Shown here: positions 10,331 to 20,650 of the stretch, one piece after another | Layout of the letters: every line of letters begins with the position of its first letter | Numbering within the stretch: the first letter of the stretch is position 1 | Assembly (NCBI GenBank): GCA_963691815.1 | Contig: OY829648.1 | Location: 25,970,917-26,034,916 of the forward strand | Direction: 5' to 3' | DNA length: 64,000 bases | Origin: Echiichthys vipera | Taxonomy: Eukaryota > Chordata > Actinopteri > Perciformes > Trachinidae | Notes under the pieces: model-generated | Told to the model about the DNA's origin: nothing | Seen by the model: only the letters and a program-made list of their open reading frames with translations | Database searches by the model: none | Position numbers and translations under genes: made by a program

Positions 10331-12034
10331 ATGGGAGAAAACAAGAGTGACATGCATGAAGCGGAACCAAAAGGTCCACAGGAGTGGTGCCTTGAGGTGA
10401 GACAGAGGATCAAGGCTCTCACAAATAAACGTGAGGAGTTAACAAGTCTGCGTGAGGAGCTCCCCACTGACCTAAGACTCCAGATTACCAAACGCAGAGA
10501 GCTGGAGGAAGGCCACGAGGTGCTCCCAACCCAACCAGAGGCTGAGACACAAGAACATCGAGAGGTGCTCAGGTCCAATGTCTCAAATGGTCCAAGGAAG
10601 GAAAGAAGGCCGCCAACACAAACCTACCGACCGGTACAAATGCATGGACCGGCACAAATGTACGGGCCGAAACAAACCTACGGACCGGCACAAAACTACG
10701 GGCCGCCTCAAACCTATGGGCCGACACAAACCTATGGGCCGACACAAACCTATGGACTGCCCCAACAGTACGGGCCGCCACATATGTACGGGCCGCCACA
10801 AATGCATGGTCCGCCACAAATGCATGGACTGCCTCAACAGTACGGGCCGCCACAAATGTACGGGCCGCCACAAATGCATGGTCCGCCACAAATGCACGGA
10901 CCGGCACAAATGTATGGACAGCCACAAATGTACGGACCCCCGCAAATGCATGGTCCGCCACAAATGCATGGTCCGCCACAAATGCACGGACCGGCACAAA
11001 TGTATGGACCGCCCCAAATGTACGGACCGCCACAAATGCATGGTCCGCCAAAAATGCATGGTCCGCCACAAATGCACGGACCGCCACAAATGTATGGACC
11101 GCCACAAATGCATGGACCGCCACAAATGTACGGACCAGCAAGACAAAAATACCAGGGGCCAAGACAACATTATCAGCCACAGCGAGCGCCTCACTACCAG
11201 CCAAAGGTTGAGAGTCAAAGAATCCAAAAGGTGGATAATGTCAACAAGGAGCTCCCAGCACAGAAAGAGGTGGTTACTCAGAGACCCAAAGATGTTGAGA
11301 ATGTCAACACGGAGCTGCCCACCGAACCCTACGTGCCTATGAAGTTTCTCGGTCAGAGCCTAAAGGAGGCAAATGACCTTCGGCAGCTGGAAAAAGAGAT
11401 GCAGTCGGATGTGGAGCAGATGGCAGCTATCGACAAGGCCAAGCGCTGTGACAGAGAGAAGAAGTTGGAGGAGGAGCAGAGATTAAAACTTGAGCATGAA
11501 GAGGAGGTGCAGAAGCTCAAAGAATACTTGCAAAATTTGAGTTTGCCCTCCAAGGAGCTTCAAGCTGAGACACTGAATCAGTCAAACGTCCAGGTACCAG
11601 CAGAGGCCCTCATGAAAGAAATGAAGGAAGGCAACACTGAGTCAATCTCCAAGGACCAGGTGCAGGTTGAAACAGTGCAAGATAACCAAGCAGCCCTTGA
11701 GCAGGAGATTAAGCTCCTGCAGAGTGAAGCCAGCAAAGCAAAGGTAAATGCCTTTCAGATGGAGGACTACCAGAGGCAGATGGAAGTGATGACCAGCTCC
11801 AACCTCCAGCTGGCCTGCCAAATCAAAGCGCAGAAGGAGGCCTATCAGACTCTTCAACAACAGATGGAGCCCCAAACCTGCCACCTGACTGAGACGGCTG
11901 AGGACGTTGGAGAGAAAGACACTCCGATGAAGGCTCCTGAAAAACAGGAGAAGATTTCACGTTGGAGAAAATTCAAGAAGGCGGTCACTCCAAGACATCG
12001 CCGTCAAAACAAGACCAAGAAGGCTGAAGTGTGA
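10331..12034 (+). CDS. Low-complexity Q-M-Y/H-G-P-P repeat protein with coiled-coil tail, copy A (567 aa)
   Basis: I do not recognise this protein family. The single exon starts at ATG 10,331, 130 bp after a TATA box, and ends at TGA 12,034; AATAAA follows at 12,190. Residues 1-95 are charged and helical (EVRQRIKALTNKREELTSLR). Residues 97-270 are 29 six-residue repeats, consensus Q-M-(Y/H)-G-P-P. Residues about 271-335 form a Q/P-rich linker. Residues about 345-520 are heptad-like, E/K/Q-rich coiled coil. The last 40 residues are strongly basic (SRWRKFKKAVTPRHRR). No signal peptide or membrane segment is seen. Copy B at 36,052 is the same protein with 23 repeats and otherwise no indels. The tyrosine/proline repeat resembles scaffold or phase-separating sequences in composition, but function is unknown. 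An intact frame in two copies amid decayed elements argues for a real gene. Confidence 0.85.
   Translation: MGENKSDMHEAEPKGPQEWCLEVRQRIKALTNKREELTSLREELPTDLRLQITKRRELEEGHEVLPTQPEAETQEHREVLRSNVSNGPRKERRPPTQTYRPVQMHGPAQMYGPKQTYGPAQNYGPPQTYGPTQTYGPTQTYGLPQQYGPPHMYGPPQMHGPPQMHGLPQQYGPPQMYGPPQMHGPPQMHGPAQMYGQPQMYGPPQMHGPPQMHGPPQMHGPAQMYGPPQMYGPPQMHGPPKMHGPPQMHGPPQMYGPPQMHGPPQMYGPARQKYQGPRQHYQPQRAPHYQPKVESQRIQKVDNVNKELPAQKEVVTQRPKDVENVNTELPTEPYVPMKFLGQSLKEANDLRQLEKEMQSDVEQMAAIDKAKRCDREKKLEEEQRLKLEHEEEVQKLKEYLQNLSLPSKELQAETLNQSNVQVPAEALMKEMKEGNTESISKDQVQVETVQDNQAALEQEIKLLQSEASKAKVNAFQMEDYQRQMEVMTSSNLQLACQIKAQKEAYQTLQQQMEPQTCHLTETAEDVGEKDTPMKAPEKQEKISRWRKFKKAVTPRHRRQNKTKKAEV
10619..11140 (+). repeat. 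Coding minisatellite, 29 units of 18 bp
   Basis: The unit is close to CAAATGTACGGGCCGCCA, translated QMYGPP. Variants include QMHGPP, QTYGPT, QQYGPP, QMHGPA and KMHGPP. 29 units span exactly 522 bp. The same region in copy B has 23 units (36,340-36,753). Long open frames seen in other phases here, on both strands, are by-products of the 18-bp period. Confidence 0.95.
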
Positions 12035-12189
12035 AACCTCAGGGCACATCAGGCCGTATCAGACTGAAGAGGCTGTAGTGCAGCGCAGTGGTTCAGTGTT
12101 CCTCAGACAGCTGGTTTCTGTCTGTCAGGACATGTATGTTCCACTGTGTCTGCGTGGGTTTCCTCCCGGTGCTCCGGTTCCTCCCACAA

Positions 12190-12195
12190 AATAAA
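12190..12195 (+). terminator. Poly(A) signal of repeat-protein gene A
   Basis: AATAAA lies 156 bp after the stop codon, with a second AATAAA at about 12,219. Both are conserved in copy B (37,804-37,809). Confidence 0.7.
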
Positions 12196-12272
12196 GAATA
12201 ATGACTATAAAGATAGCAATAAATCTTTAAAAAGATAAATACTTTCTGTACAGTTGTGTTTCTGCAGAGCAG

Positions 12273-12369
12273 TGTTTCTCACATGTGGGTAAAACATTTT
12301 AAAGGTACATTATTATTGGTAAAAGTTTGAAAAACAGCGTTGTTGAGTATTGAGAATTCTTCAGTGTGT
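12273..12369 (+). repeat. 3'-flank copy of the 94-bp array repeat
   Basis: Matches 9,401-9,494 and 37,887-37,983. This copy reads ACATGTGGGTAAAACATTTT, whereas the other two read ACATGGGGGTAAAATATTTT. Confidence 0.8.
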
Positions 12370-13779
12370 ATAATCAAATATATGAGTAAACTCAGAGAGG
12401 AGAAAGTTAATTCACAAATAAAGCTCCATCCAAAGTCTTGAACGTTACTTTTCCAATGTTGGAATATGCTTGAATTCAAATATAGTACTTAAAAAACTGC
12501 TATGTTTCATCGACACAGTGACTAAATGTTTTGTTTGAGGTATCTTGAAAAGTTGTATGAAAAATACAAAATGCAGGATTTTTTTTAATGTAAATTGTTT
12601 TTTTCTAAATTGTTAAATTATTTTCTAAAAAAGTGATTAAAATGACATATAATGACATTAAAAATCTAATATTCCTGCACATATCATATGTAAAATAATA
12701 TACACAAATGAAAAACCAAGTAACGTCCCAACACTTGTCACCTTGGGTCGGGTGGCGGCACCAGAGACTCCAGCTTGGAGCATCAGTTGACTTCCAGTGA
12801 CCATACACACCAGGAACAGCCGAGGACGAGAAAATAAAACATGCAGATAGTTTTGATTTTACTATGTCTGTCTCCACCCCAATACAGCATTTAAAAAATG
12901 ATTCGATTTTGTGTTCCAAGGATTATTAAAACATGATAACGGAGATTAAACGATTATTGTTCTCATTTTGTACAGCGTACGTTTTTTTAGAGAGTTACTG
13001 AGTCAATTTGTTGAATATAGTTTTTTTAAATGTGTGTTTCATTTTGTATTTAAATGTACATATGTTTAAATATTATTTCTCTCATTATTCATTTTTTGTT
13101 CTATTTAAAGTTCAAGAAACTCCTGTTTAGGTTGTTTTTTATTTAAAGTGGCGTTCATTCATTTTTAATTTAACTTTATTAATTTAATTGTGTGAGTAAT
13201 TGTTATCTTAATACTGAATGATATAATCACGATTATGATTTTGCCATAATTGAACAGCACTATGACAAAAAAGGGGAATTATAATTAAGTTGTGGTGCTC
13301 AAAACTTTAAAAACCTACAGCAAAATCTTTTCCAGAGAATAATCCTCAAAATAAACATGTTGTCATTTCTTTTTTTTTAAATTAAGTTCTTTATTAACTT
13401 TGATCATCTTTAGTGTTTTGTTTAGCAGGAAAAGCTTTTAGTAGAGTGATGAAAGCATCACCAGTTGAATCTAAGATTATACTTTATTTTTATTTATGGC
13501 TCCATTTTGCATCCCTACTGTGGAGAGCTCAGAAGGTTTTTTCTATGGGAGTAGCCCTCAGATTGGTCACAATGTCATTGTCTTGGTTTATGTTGTTTTG
13601 TTCTTTTTTATGTGTGTTTGGGACTTTGTTGTGTATGTTATTTTGTTTTTTTTGTTCTGTTTTACCCTTCCTCCCCACTCTCTTTCTCCACTACTACAGA
13701 ATACTTTAAGGTCATGCAGTGTCATTCTAACTTATTATTATTGTTCCTATGGCTAATGCTGTAAAGAAAGGTACTGGGG
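12370..13779. other. Non-coding interval, shared between copies except 226 bp
   Basis: AT-rich, no convincing gene. Around 12,725-12,850 the minus strand reads through a VYGHWKSTDAPSWSLWC segment that might be an exon relic, conserved in copy B, but I cannot name it. 13,095-13,320 is present here and missing from copy B, where CATTATTCA joins directly to GCAAAATC, consistent with a simple deletion in B. 13,413-13,756 is open in two frames but hydrophobic and T/G-rich, and not convincing as protein. Confidence 0.5.
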
Positions 13780-14060
13780 TGCGTCTTAACTCCTGAAATA
13801 CTGAGGGAATGAACAAGGCAATCAAATTCGGTAAGGTCCTGACACAGTTACATCACATGTAAGAAACACATCTCAAAACAGCCGACACCTCACATAATAA
13901 GAGGTCGTGGATGAGCCACTTATTGGGGCAGCTATCAAAATTGATTTCTTCTTACTCGATAACCTCCTGGACTGTATGAATGCATGTGAATATCACCCAA
14001 TAGTCACTTCTGACCCAGTCCTACCACTGTTGACATTAGTTTCCCCTGAGAGAGGTTTAG
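13780..14060 (+). mobile_element. L1 ORF2 endonuclease remnant (copy A)
   Basis: In broken frames I see MNKAIKFGKVLTQL and ETHLKTAD, then IDFFLLDN-LL and CEYHPIVTSDPVLPLL. These follow the order of the apurinic-type endonuclease of teleost L1 ORF2 (start motif, QETHL motif, terminal ID-F and SDH-type motifs), with the middle deleted. The same remnant is at about 39,170-39,450 in copy B, so it predates the duplication. Confidence 0.7.
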
Positions 14061-14199
14061 TACATACCATCTGTCAAAATGTGATGACGTCACATCAATT
14101 TTATCATGAAAAAATAATGCCTAAAAAATACATAACTCCCGTCCCTTTCAAAATGTGTTGATAACATATAATTTTGTGGGGGTTATTGGGAGCGGTGCA

Positions 14200-14234
14200 T
14201 TGCCAAACCATACTATGTATGTATGGTTTGGCAA
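14200..14234. repeat. Perfect 14-bp hairpin (copy A)
   Basis: TTGCCAAACCATAC (14,200-14,213), loop TATGTAT, then GTATGGTTTGGCAA (14,221-14,234). Identical in copy B at 39,587-39,621. It lies about 220 bp outside the first viral ATG, in or beside the presumed viral terminus. Confidence 0.85.
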
Positions 14235-14456
14235 TCCAAGGACGACTCCTGGGGTCTGAGGTGAAAAAAAAGCGGGAAAAGCTATATGTCAAAAGTCAAC
14301 TGTTAAAAATAAATGTTACCTAACATAGCTTTATGTTTAGGTTCCATAGGTGGGCGTGGTTTCCAGTGGTTTAGTTTGTATAAGTATAGGAGATGTATGT
14401 GTGTGTCTGTGTAAGTGTGTGAGTTTGTCTGTGTAAGGGGCAAGAGGCACAGCCCC

Positions 14457-15924
14457 ATGCACAGCGCCATGGACAACGCCATGGGCAACCCCCTGGACAA
14501 CCCCCTGACCCAGGATGCTGACTCAAGCTCTTTTCCAGCATGGGAAAACGATGACGTCGTGGGAGGAGCAAAGACATACGCCCCCTTTGCTTCACTACTG
14601 GAAACGGAAAACACGGCGAGGGACGGCCTCCCTACACCATGTGGCGTGCTCTATTGGTAGGGATGGGGGGGCGGAGCAGCAGGATCTGCCATGTGGACCT
14701 CCTCCATACTGCTCTTACTGGGGTCAATATCCAACCTTCAATGACCTAGAGCCAAATAGAGTCTACACGGCCTCCATGCTCCTCACCCTGCCAGCCACCC
14801 CAAATTCCCCCCTGCATCAACTACAGAGAGATACTGAAGTTTTTTTACCTTCTCAAGATGAACTACTCTCCATTGTAACCTCATATAGTCACCTTTCCCC
14901 GAATCCATTTCAGGAGGAAAAACATCTTAATGAAATGAATGAAGCTGAAGTGTGGAGTCCCCAAGATACTGTGTGTAGTCAGAGCCTTGCAGATGTAGAG
15001 GAGGGAGATGGGTTGGGGGAGACTGTGTTGCTGGAGCCTTGGAGCCCTACTAATTCAGAATGCTGTGACAGCCTGGATATCGTAGAAGGTATCCAGCAAC
15101 AGGGGGCCTGTCCCAGCGGGGGAGGAGTGGGCGACATGGGGTCTGATACATCTCCAGCTCCACCTGCACCAAATGATGACCGCAATGTTGAGGATGACAT
15201 GGAGATTATCGATCGAGGGAGATTTAACAATCAAGAGATACGTTCTTTCTTAGCTTTCCACCACCTGCCACTGTTCCCAATTTTCATGAATTTTATCTGA
15301 ATGTTACAAATGGTTTTGAGGACAGAATTTCAACAGTGATCCAGAGAGCCAACCTCCAACCAAATGATGTTATCGAGGTAACACTGCGAGCTGAGCGATT
15401 ACAAAACGATGTTTCAATGATTCAGCGGTATGGAAGTGGTTCAGTGTCTGAATTTCAACAGCTTTTAGACCGGCTGGTTCAGAGTAACTTCTCTATTTTC
15501 TCCGATGGGTCTCTTGAGCTTATTGTCAATCTGGTGAGACCACCACGCGGGGGTGGTAAGAGACGGATTGAAACATGCTTTACGAGTGAAATTATGAAAA
15601 AAAAAGCTAAGCATCTTTTGTATTTCCCACCCACAATCAGACATGTTTTGCTGTTAATCTCGCCATGCTGGCAAACCCCAAGATGACAATGATGGCAGCC
15701 TACAATGTAGGCTGCGACATCCACACCCTGGTAGGGTTGAGCCTGGATACAATGGTCACATTTGATGACATTGCTAAATTTGAAGATTTATTGGGTTGTA
15801 AAATCATCGTCTTTTACCAGTCCTCAGATATTGAGAAAAGAAAGAAATTGGCTAGATTTCTAACACAAAGACCGTCTAGTGAAACAACCCACTACCTCTT
15901 TTTACATGATCATCATTTTTATGG
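14457..15924 (+). pseudogene. Viral DNA polymerase B, N-terminal region, copy A (frame-broken)
   Basis: ATG 14,457 follows a TATAAGTATA element at about 14,380. The first 110 codons lie in the inverted repeat. Next come an acidic linker and a conserved N-terminal region (NDVIEVTLRAERLQNDVS; LVRPPRGGGKRR; AAYNVGCDIHTLV) known from Polinton protein-primed polymerases. Copy A has at least three small frameshifts relative to copy B (near 14,640, 15,255 and 15,620). The reading stops at HYLFLHDHHFYG, where the R2-like element is inserted. It continues at 20,651. Confidence 0.75.
14485..14788 (+). repeat. Left terminal inverted repeat (matched part), copy A
   Basis: Starts CAACCCCCTGGACAACC and ends near CTCACCCTGCC. 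The reverse complement of 28,424-28,727 matches it over about 300 bp with scattered differences. It is protein-coding: it lies inside the first 110 codons of the polymerase frame. Confidence 0.85.
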
Positions 15925-15939
15925 AAAACAACCCGATGG

Positions 15940-17074
15940 CCCTCCGAGAGGCGGGATGGAAGAAGGACCAAAACAGACAGAGTCAACGGTTACGACCGGA
16001 ACGGACAATGACAAAGAATCTCAGATCATGAGAAGATGCAGGTGCGGTTGGGCAAAGGTGACCACATTCAGAGGCCTACGGATCCACCAGGGAAAGATGA
16101 AGTGCGGAGAGGGCCATCAGCAACATTGCACTGCAACCGCAGGTCAGACAAGAGGAACCCAAAGCCAGGTCGCAAACCAAAGTGCTGAGGGATCCAACGT
16201 TGCTGAGGAAGGGCAGGTGGAGGACACAGGTGAGCACCTGGTGGACACCGATGCCTCTGAGAGAGGCACCCCGGAAGACACACACAGAACACAAAGTAAC
16301 CCCAACAACCAGAGGACAGAGAGGAGAGAACCCGGAAGGAGGCAGTTGGTCAAATGGCCAAAGGCAAATGAGGTTGCAATCTGGCAGAAGCTGGACAAGG
16401 ACCTCAGCCTGATCCTGGAGCATTCGCAGCGTGGCCAGGTGGAATCCAAGCTGAACCGCATTGGAGACATCCTCTATGAAGAATGCAGAGGCAGATTTGG
16501 AGTAATGGCTGACAAGCGGAAATCTGGCCCAATGCAGAAGGGAAGGAGGGAGAGAGAAATCGAGCAATTGGTGAAGAGGCGGCGTCAACTCCGAAAGCAG
16601 TGAAGGAAGGCAAGCAGAGAGGAGAAGGAGGGCCTGAAGTCACTGTGGGAGGAGGTGAAGATAAATCTTGCCGGCCTTTGGAGGGCAGAACGTATTCGCA
16701 AACGCAGAAGGCGGAAGGAGAAGGAGAGGAGCAACTTCTTCAAAAATCCCTTCAAGCATGCGAGACAGCTTCTCAAGTGGGAAGCTGGAGATTACCAGAT
16801 CTGAGCTGGAGAGTCACATCAAGGAGCAGTACAGTGACCCAGAGAAGGCAACTCCACTGGGATCCCCTGGATATGTTCCTCGCCCAGCTCCCCCAGCTTT
16901 CCTGTTTGATGCTGCCCTCCCCAAACTCAGTGAGGTAGCCGATGTGGTCCGAAAGGCAAGGGCAGCCTCAGCCCCGGGCCCCAACAGGATACCTTACAAG
17001 CTGTATAAGTACTGCCCAGGGGTCCTAAAACACCTGTGGAACCTGCTGAGAGTGGCGTGGAAGAACCAAGTCAT
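15940..17074 (+). pseudogene. R2/NeSL-like protein, N-terminal part
   Basis: A frame through 16,603 encodes a zinc-finger-like CRCGWAKVTTFRGLRIHQ segment (residues CxC...H-x5-C), a polar acidic linker, and a basic region with ELVK-like helices. After a frameshift near 16,600 it continues in other frames with NFFKNPFKHARQLL, YSDPEKATPLG, and APGPNRIPYKLYKYCPGVLK, the conserved block just before RT fingers in this retrotransposon group. It ends abruptly at 17,074 at a hAT tip. Confidence 0.75.
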
Positions 17075-17751
17075 TAGGGCTGCAACGATTCATCGAGTTA
17101 CTCGATTAACTCGATTATGAAAATTCCTCGAAGCAAAACATCTGCCTCGAAGCCTCGTCAAATTCCTATGACGCGCCTATGTGCAGGGATCTGATTGTTC
17201 CACACGGACCGTTTTTTAGGAAGCACTCCAGCGCGTCATACACGGTCATACATTCTGAATTTAGTTGGCGCCAGAGAAGACACTGGTTGGCGCGATGGCG
17301 GAAAGTCAGACTCAGAATGTCCGTAAACGACAGAGAGTATCTAAAGTTTGGGATCATTATATATTGAAAGAGGGAGAGAACAATGTGACCAACAGTCGCT
17401 GAAACAAGGTAATGTAGCCTAAGCTTTTACATTGATGTTCGCTGATTTTAATAGCATACTGTATTTGTAGCGATGTCGTGATGCGGTTTGACTAGATATG
17501 ATGTTTAGCTTTGATGTTAAGTAGCCTAGCTATTCTAAAACGGATAGTTTCGGTCCTTGGTTGTGATTGACTGAATCGCGTTAGATGCCGTTGTATATAG
17601 CACGATAAACACACACATTGACCGCATTTCGTTATATAGTAATGCGCTAGCACAACTAGCTCAAAAGTTAGAGTGGCTGCGTCTCGTTGTTGCATGTCAA
17701 CCATTCATATGGAGGAAATATTTTTCTTGGCGGAAGAATGATTATGAATCA

Positions 17752-18180
17752 GTGACGTGCAGTGAGGGTTGGGGTTGGGGAGGCACTGACTCACAAGTCA
17801 GATTTACAAACATACAGTAGGATGCCAATAGGATAGGATGAGAGAATAGGAGCCAATAGGATGCTGAAAACCATTTTAAAACACCAGAGCCACTGTATAT
17901 TGCAGTATATCTTACCTTTACTTGTAAATGACTTCTTGCTTTGACTGAAAGTCCAGCTTTGAAAAATGTCTTAGTTTAGAAATCAAATCCTCCATTTTTC
18001 GGGTGAGAAATGACAGCTTGTCGCTAAGCTCTACAGCGTCGCACAGCACACACTGTGTTTACTTTTTACTCACAGGTCAGAGTTCACCGTGACCTGCAGG
18101 CTATTAGGCTGCTCACTATCGCCGCCTAACTTGAGGCAGAGGTACTGCCTGCCTCAGAGCAGCATTTTCCAGGTGGATTT
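17752..18180 (+). mobile_element. Nested non-autonomous hAT-like element
   Basis: Starts CAGTGACGTGCAGTGAGG and matches the reverse complement of 1-172 over its first 180 bp. The right end is probably near CTGCCTCAGAGCAGC (about 18,150-18,165). Non-coding. Confidence 0.6.
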
Positions 18181-18372
18181 ATGTTTTATATAATTAAGAT
18201 GTAAATATTACACACATACGTAAAATACATTACTGAACACCATGGAAAAGAAGACGTATGCTTTTATTTCACAAAAGAGTCCTCAACCATCATATTGGAA
18301 ACATAAACAGAAATAGGAACATTAGCGCCCTCTGCACGAGTGATTGCGCAATCTTGAGGGAGGCTCGGCTGT

Positions 18373-18376
18373 CCAT

Positions 18377-18413
<37 letters not shown>
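18373..18413. repeat. (CT)n microsatellite
   Basis: An almost pure CT run of about 40 bp preceded by TTCTCGCTC. Confidence 0.9.
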
Positions 18414-18414
<1 letters not shown>

Positions 18415-18821
18415 GGTACATTTTCATGTTTGTTTTGAGATAACAGCTGAACAAGTCTTATTTATAATTTATTTATTTTATTTATAGTTGTTTTATTTAC
18501 ATTTATTTTTATAAATCGTACACATTGTGTACCTGTTTGGCTTGATAATGTTGTATTAAGCAAACAAGGCCAAATGGCCTTTACTATTTAAGTTTGTATT
18601 AAATGTTATCCATGTTTTATCCAAGTTGATTGAACTGTATTCTGTAATTAAATTCTCACTGGCACTTAATAAATGGGCTTAGTTTTGGAGCCAAATTTTG
18701 GAGTTGGAATGAATACCTGTTTTTTTTTATTAGAAATGCTTGATCATTTTACAGCCACATCATTTTCGTTATGCATTATTTGTTTTGGTTGTTTAAAAAC
18801 GCATTTTTTTTTTTTACAAGA

Positions 18822-20429
18822 GGAGCTTGTGAGCTGGGCGAGGATGAAGATCAAACCCCCCAAATCACATAGTCTGTCTATAAAGAAGGGAGTTAGAAGC
18901 GACAAGACCATCTTTGTCGCAGGTGGCGAGCCTATCCCATTGCTGGCACACCAACCAGTCTGCAGCCTGGGACAAACCTACACAGCAGAGCTCTCTGACA
19001 GGCAGATGGGGGAGACGGTGAGGAAGCAACTCGCAGATGGCCTGGCCAGGATCAATCAGAGCCAGCTCCTTGGCAAGTACAAAGTATGGTGCTACCAGTT
19101 CATACTGTACCAAAGGGTGATGTGGCCTCTGAAGATGAGTGAAATCCCCTCCTCATAGGTTAGCAAGATGGACAGTCTGGCAAACTCGTTCATCAGGAAG
19201 TGGCTGGGACGGCCAAGATGCCTATCAGACGTAGGACTCTTCGGGAGGAACATGCTACACCTACCACTGCGATCCATTAGCTTGGAATACAAGCAAGAGA
19301 AGGCTCGGTTAGTGCTGGAGCTGAGGGAATCCACCGACCAGCTGGTGAGAGTGGCAGGCGTCCAGATAAGAACTGGAAGAAAGTGGAAAGCCCAGGAGGA
19401 GGTCAACTTGGCAATCGGCAGGCTGAAACACCGTGAGGTGGTTGGCAGAGTCCAGGAAGCATCGTGCAGGCCTTGGGAGGGGCGAGACCCCCCTGTTCTG
19501 GTCAAAGGCTGTCAAAGAAGACCAAAGAGCCATGGTGGTGGCAGAAGTGGCAAGAACTGAGCAGGAACGCCTTAACATCAAAGCGGTGTCCCAGGGCCAG
19601 CAAGGTCGTTGGACGTCATGGGAAGGTCTCACAAACAGATCTATGTCGTGGTCTGACATGTGGAAGATCCCCCAAGCCAGGCTCAGCTTCCTGATCAGAG
19701 CAACGTATGACACCTTGCCTTGCCCCTGAAACCTCCACCAATGGTTCGGTGCCGAAGAGACATGTCTCCTCTGCAATACCATCAATGCAACCTCCAGCAC
19801 ATCCTGTCCGGCTGCAAGATAGCACTGTCCCAAGGTCGCTATACATGGTGACACGACCTGGTGCTGAAAAAGCTGGCAGAGGTGTATGCAGACATGAGGC
19901 AAACAGCAGACCTTCCGCCCCGGACAGACATCCCATCCAGTTTGCCAGGGCTGGACAGAGAGTCAAACCCTCCCGCCAGAAGGACACAGCAAGACTCCTC
20001 TCATCGGGCAAAGAGTGGTCCATGAGGGTCGACCTGAGGAAGCAACTCCAGTTCCCCAGGGAGATAGTGGAAACATCGCTCCGACCAGACCTCGTCATGT
20101 GGTCAGAGACTTGCAAGACAGTCCTTCTGGTCGAACTCATGATCCCATGGGAAGGGGGCTTGGAGGCTGCTAACGAGCGGAAGCGAGCCAAGTATGCCGA
20201 TCTGGCGGCAGAATGCAGGGAGGCTGGCTGGAAAGCTGTTATCTGCCCTGTGGAAGTGGGGTGCAGGGGCTACATAGGTTCCTCAACTGTTCGCCTTCTC
20301 CGCGACATGGGATGCACAGGAGCAAGGCATCGGAAGGCCGTGAAAGAGCTGGCCGAGGAGGCGGAGAAAGGCAGCTTCTGGCTGTGGCTAAGGAAGAAGC
20401 ACAAGAGTTGGGGGGCGAATAACACCTAG
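18822..20429 (+). pseudogene. R2/NeSL-like protein, C-terminal part with endonuclease motif
   Basis: Resumes at EELVSWARMKIKPPKSHSLS (thumb side of RT). It continues through FIRKWLGRPRCLSDVGLFG, QIRTGRKWKAQEEV, a CCHC-type CLLCNTINATLQHILSGC, and a restriction-like endonuclease block RPDLVMWSETCKTVLLVEL followed by ANERKRAKYADL. The PD...E...K pattern and the upstream CCHC are hallmarks of R2-group elements that cut specific targets. There are several frame breaks (19,156; 19,560; 19,730; the last about 240 codons, to 20,429, are open). The RT catalytic FxDD core is missing, so the element cannot move on its own. Confidence 0.8.
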
Positions 20430-20431
20430 GG

Positions 20432-20479
20432 CATCAGCCAGGGGCGGCAGGGAGAGATCCCTGCCGCCCCTGGCTGATG
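20432..20479 (+). repeat. Perfect 21-bp GC-rich stem-loop at the R2-like 3' UTR start
   Basis: CATCAGCCAGGGGCGGCAGG+G (20,432-20,452), loop AGAGAT, exact reverse complement at 20,459-20,479. It begins three bases after the stop codon of the retrotransposon frame. Location and strength suggest an RNA structure in the element transcript. Confidence 0.85.
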
Positions 20480-20650
20480 ACGTTCTGGGGTTAAAGGAGG
20501 GAAACGTTGGTCACTGGTGTTCCCCAGCTGATGACCCGATTAGGCCCATAGAGGTGTTCAGTGAGGTGTCACAGCACACCTGCTCTAAGGCACTGTTGGA
20601 GGTGCGTCAGGCAGTAATGCCCAGCAGAAATACCATCACCTGTATCATGA

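Larger units (their letters stand above)
17075..18815 (+). mobile_element. hAT (BED type) remnant inside the R2-like element
   Basis: Begins TAGGGCTGCAACGATTCATCGAG, a classical hAT/Tip100-like tip, at 17,075. At 17,295 an ATG opens a short frame with RKRQRVSKVWDHYIL, the start of a BED zinc finger, ending at a stop after 35 codons. No matching 3' tip is seen at 18,800, so the right end is lost together with part of the host RT gene. A second hAT (17,752 onward) and a CT microsatellite lie inside. Confidence 0.65.
15925..20650 (+). mobile_element. R2/NeSL-like non-LTR retrotransposon, inserted in viral polymerase, copy A only
   Basis: Copy B has an uninterrupted sequence here (47,129-47,145, CATTTCTATGGGATTAAAAA), which fixes the insertion between 15,924 and about 20,651, possibly with ATGG duplicated at the ends. 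It contains an N-terminal zinc finger, RT flanks, a CCHC motif and a restriction-like endonuclease motif. The centre is replaced by hAT sequence (17,075-18,815), so the RT catalytic core is absent. Confidence 0.8.

Noticed and set aside
10619..11140. CRISPR-like array
   Set aside because: Units are contiguous with no unique spacers and are protein-coding; the setting is eukaryotic.
10569..11342. Long open frames on both strands over the repeat region (for example repeats reading HLWRS, AFVAV or CTDRHK)
   Set aside because: They are by-products of an 18-bp period, which keeps every frame open. Only the plus-strand frame continues outside the repeat in both gene copies.
12605..12919. Minus-strand 104-codon frame conserved in copy B
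   Set aside because: Conserved only as part of the duplication. A short VYGHWKSTDAPSWSLWC segment could be an exon relic, but there are no convincing splice sites or homologous domain.
13413..13756. Two hydrophobic frames conserved in both copies
   Set aside because: T/G-rich low-complexity sequence, conserved because the whole region is duplicated; no start context or domain.
18258..18443. Open frame across the CT microsatellite
   Set aside because: Serine-leucine repeat caused by (CT)n; no domain.
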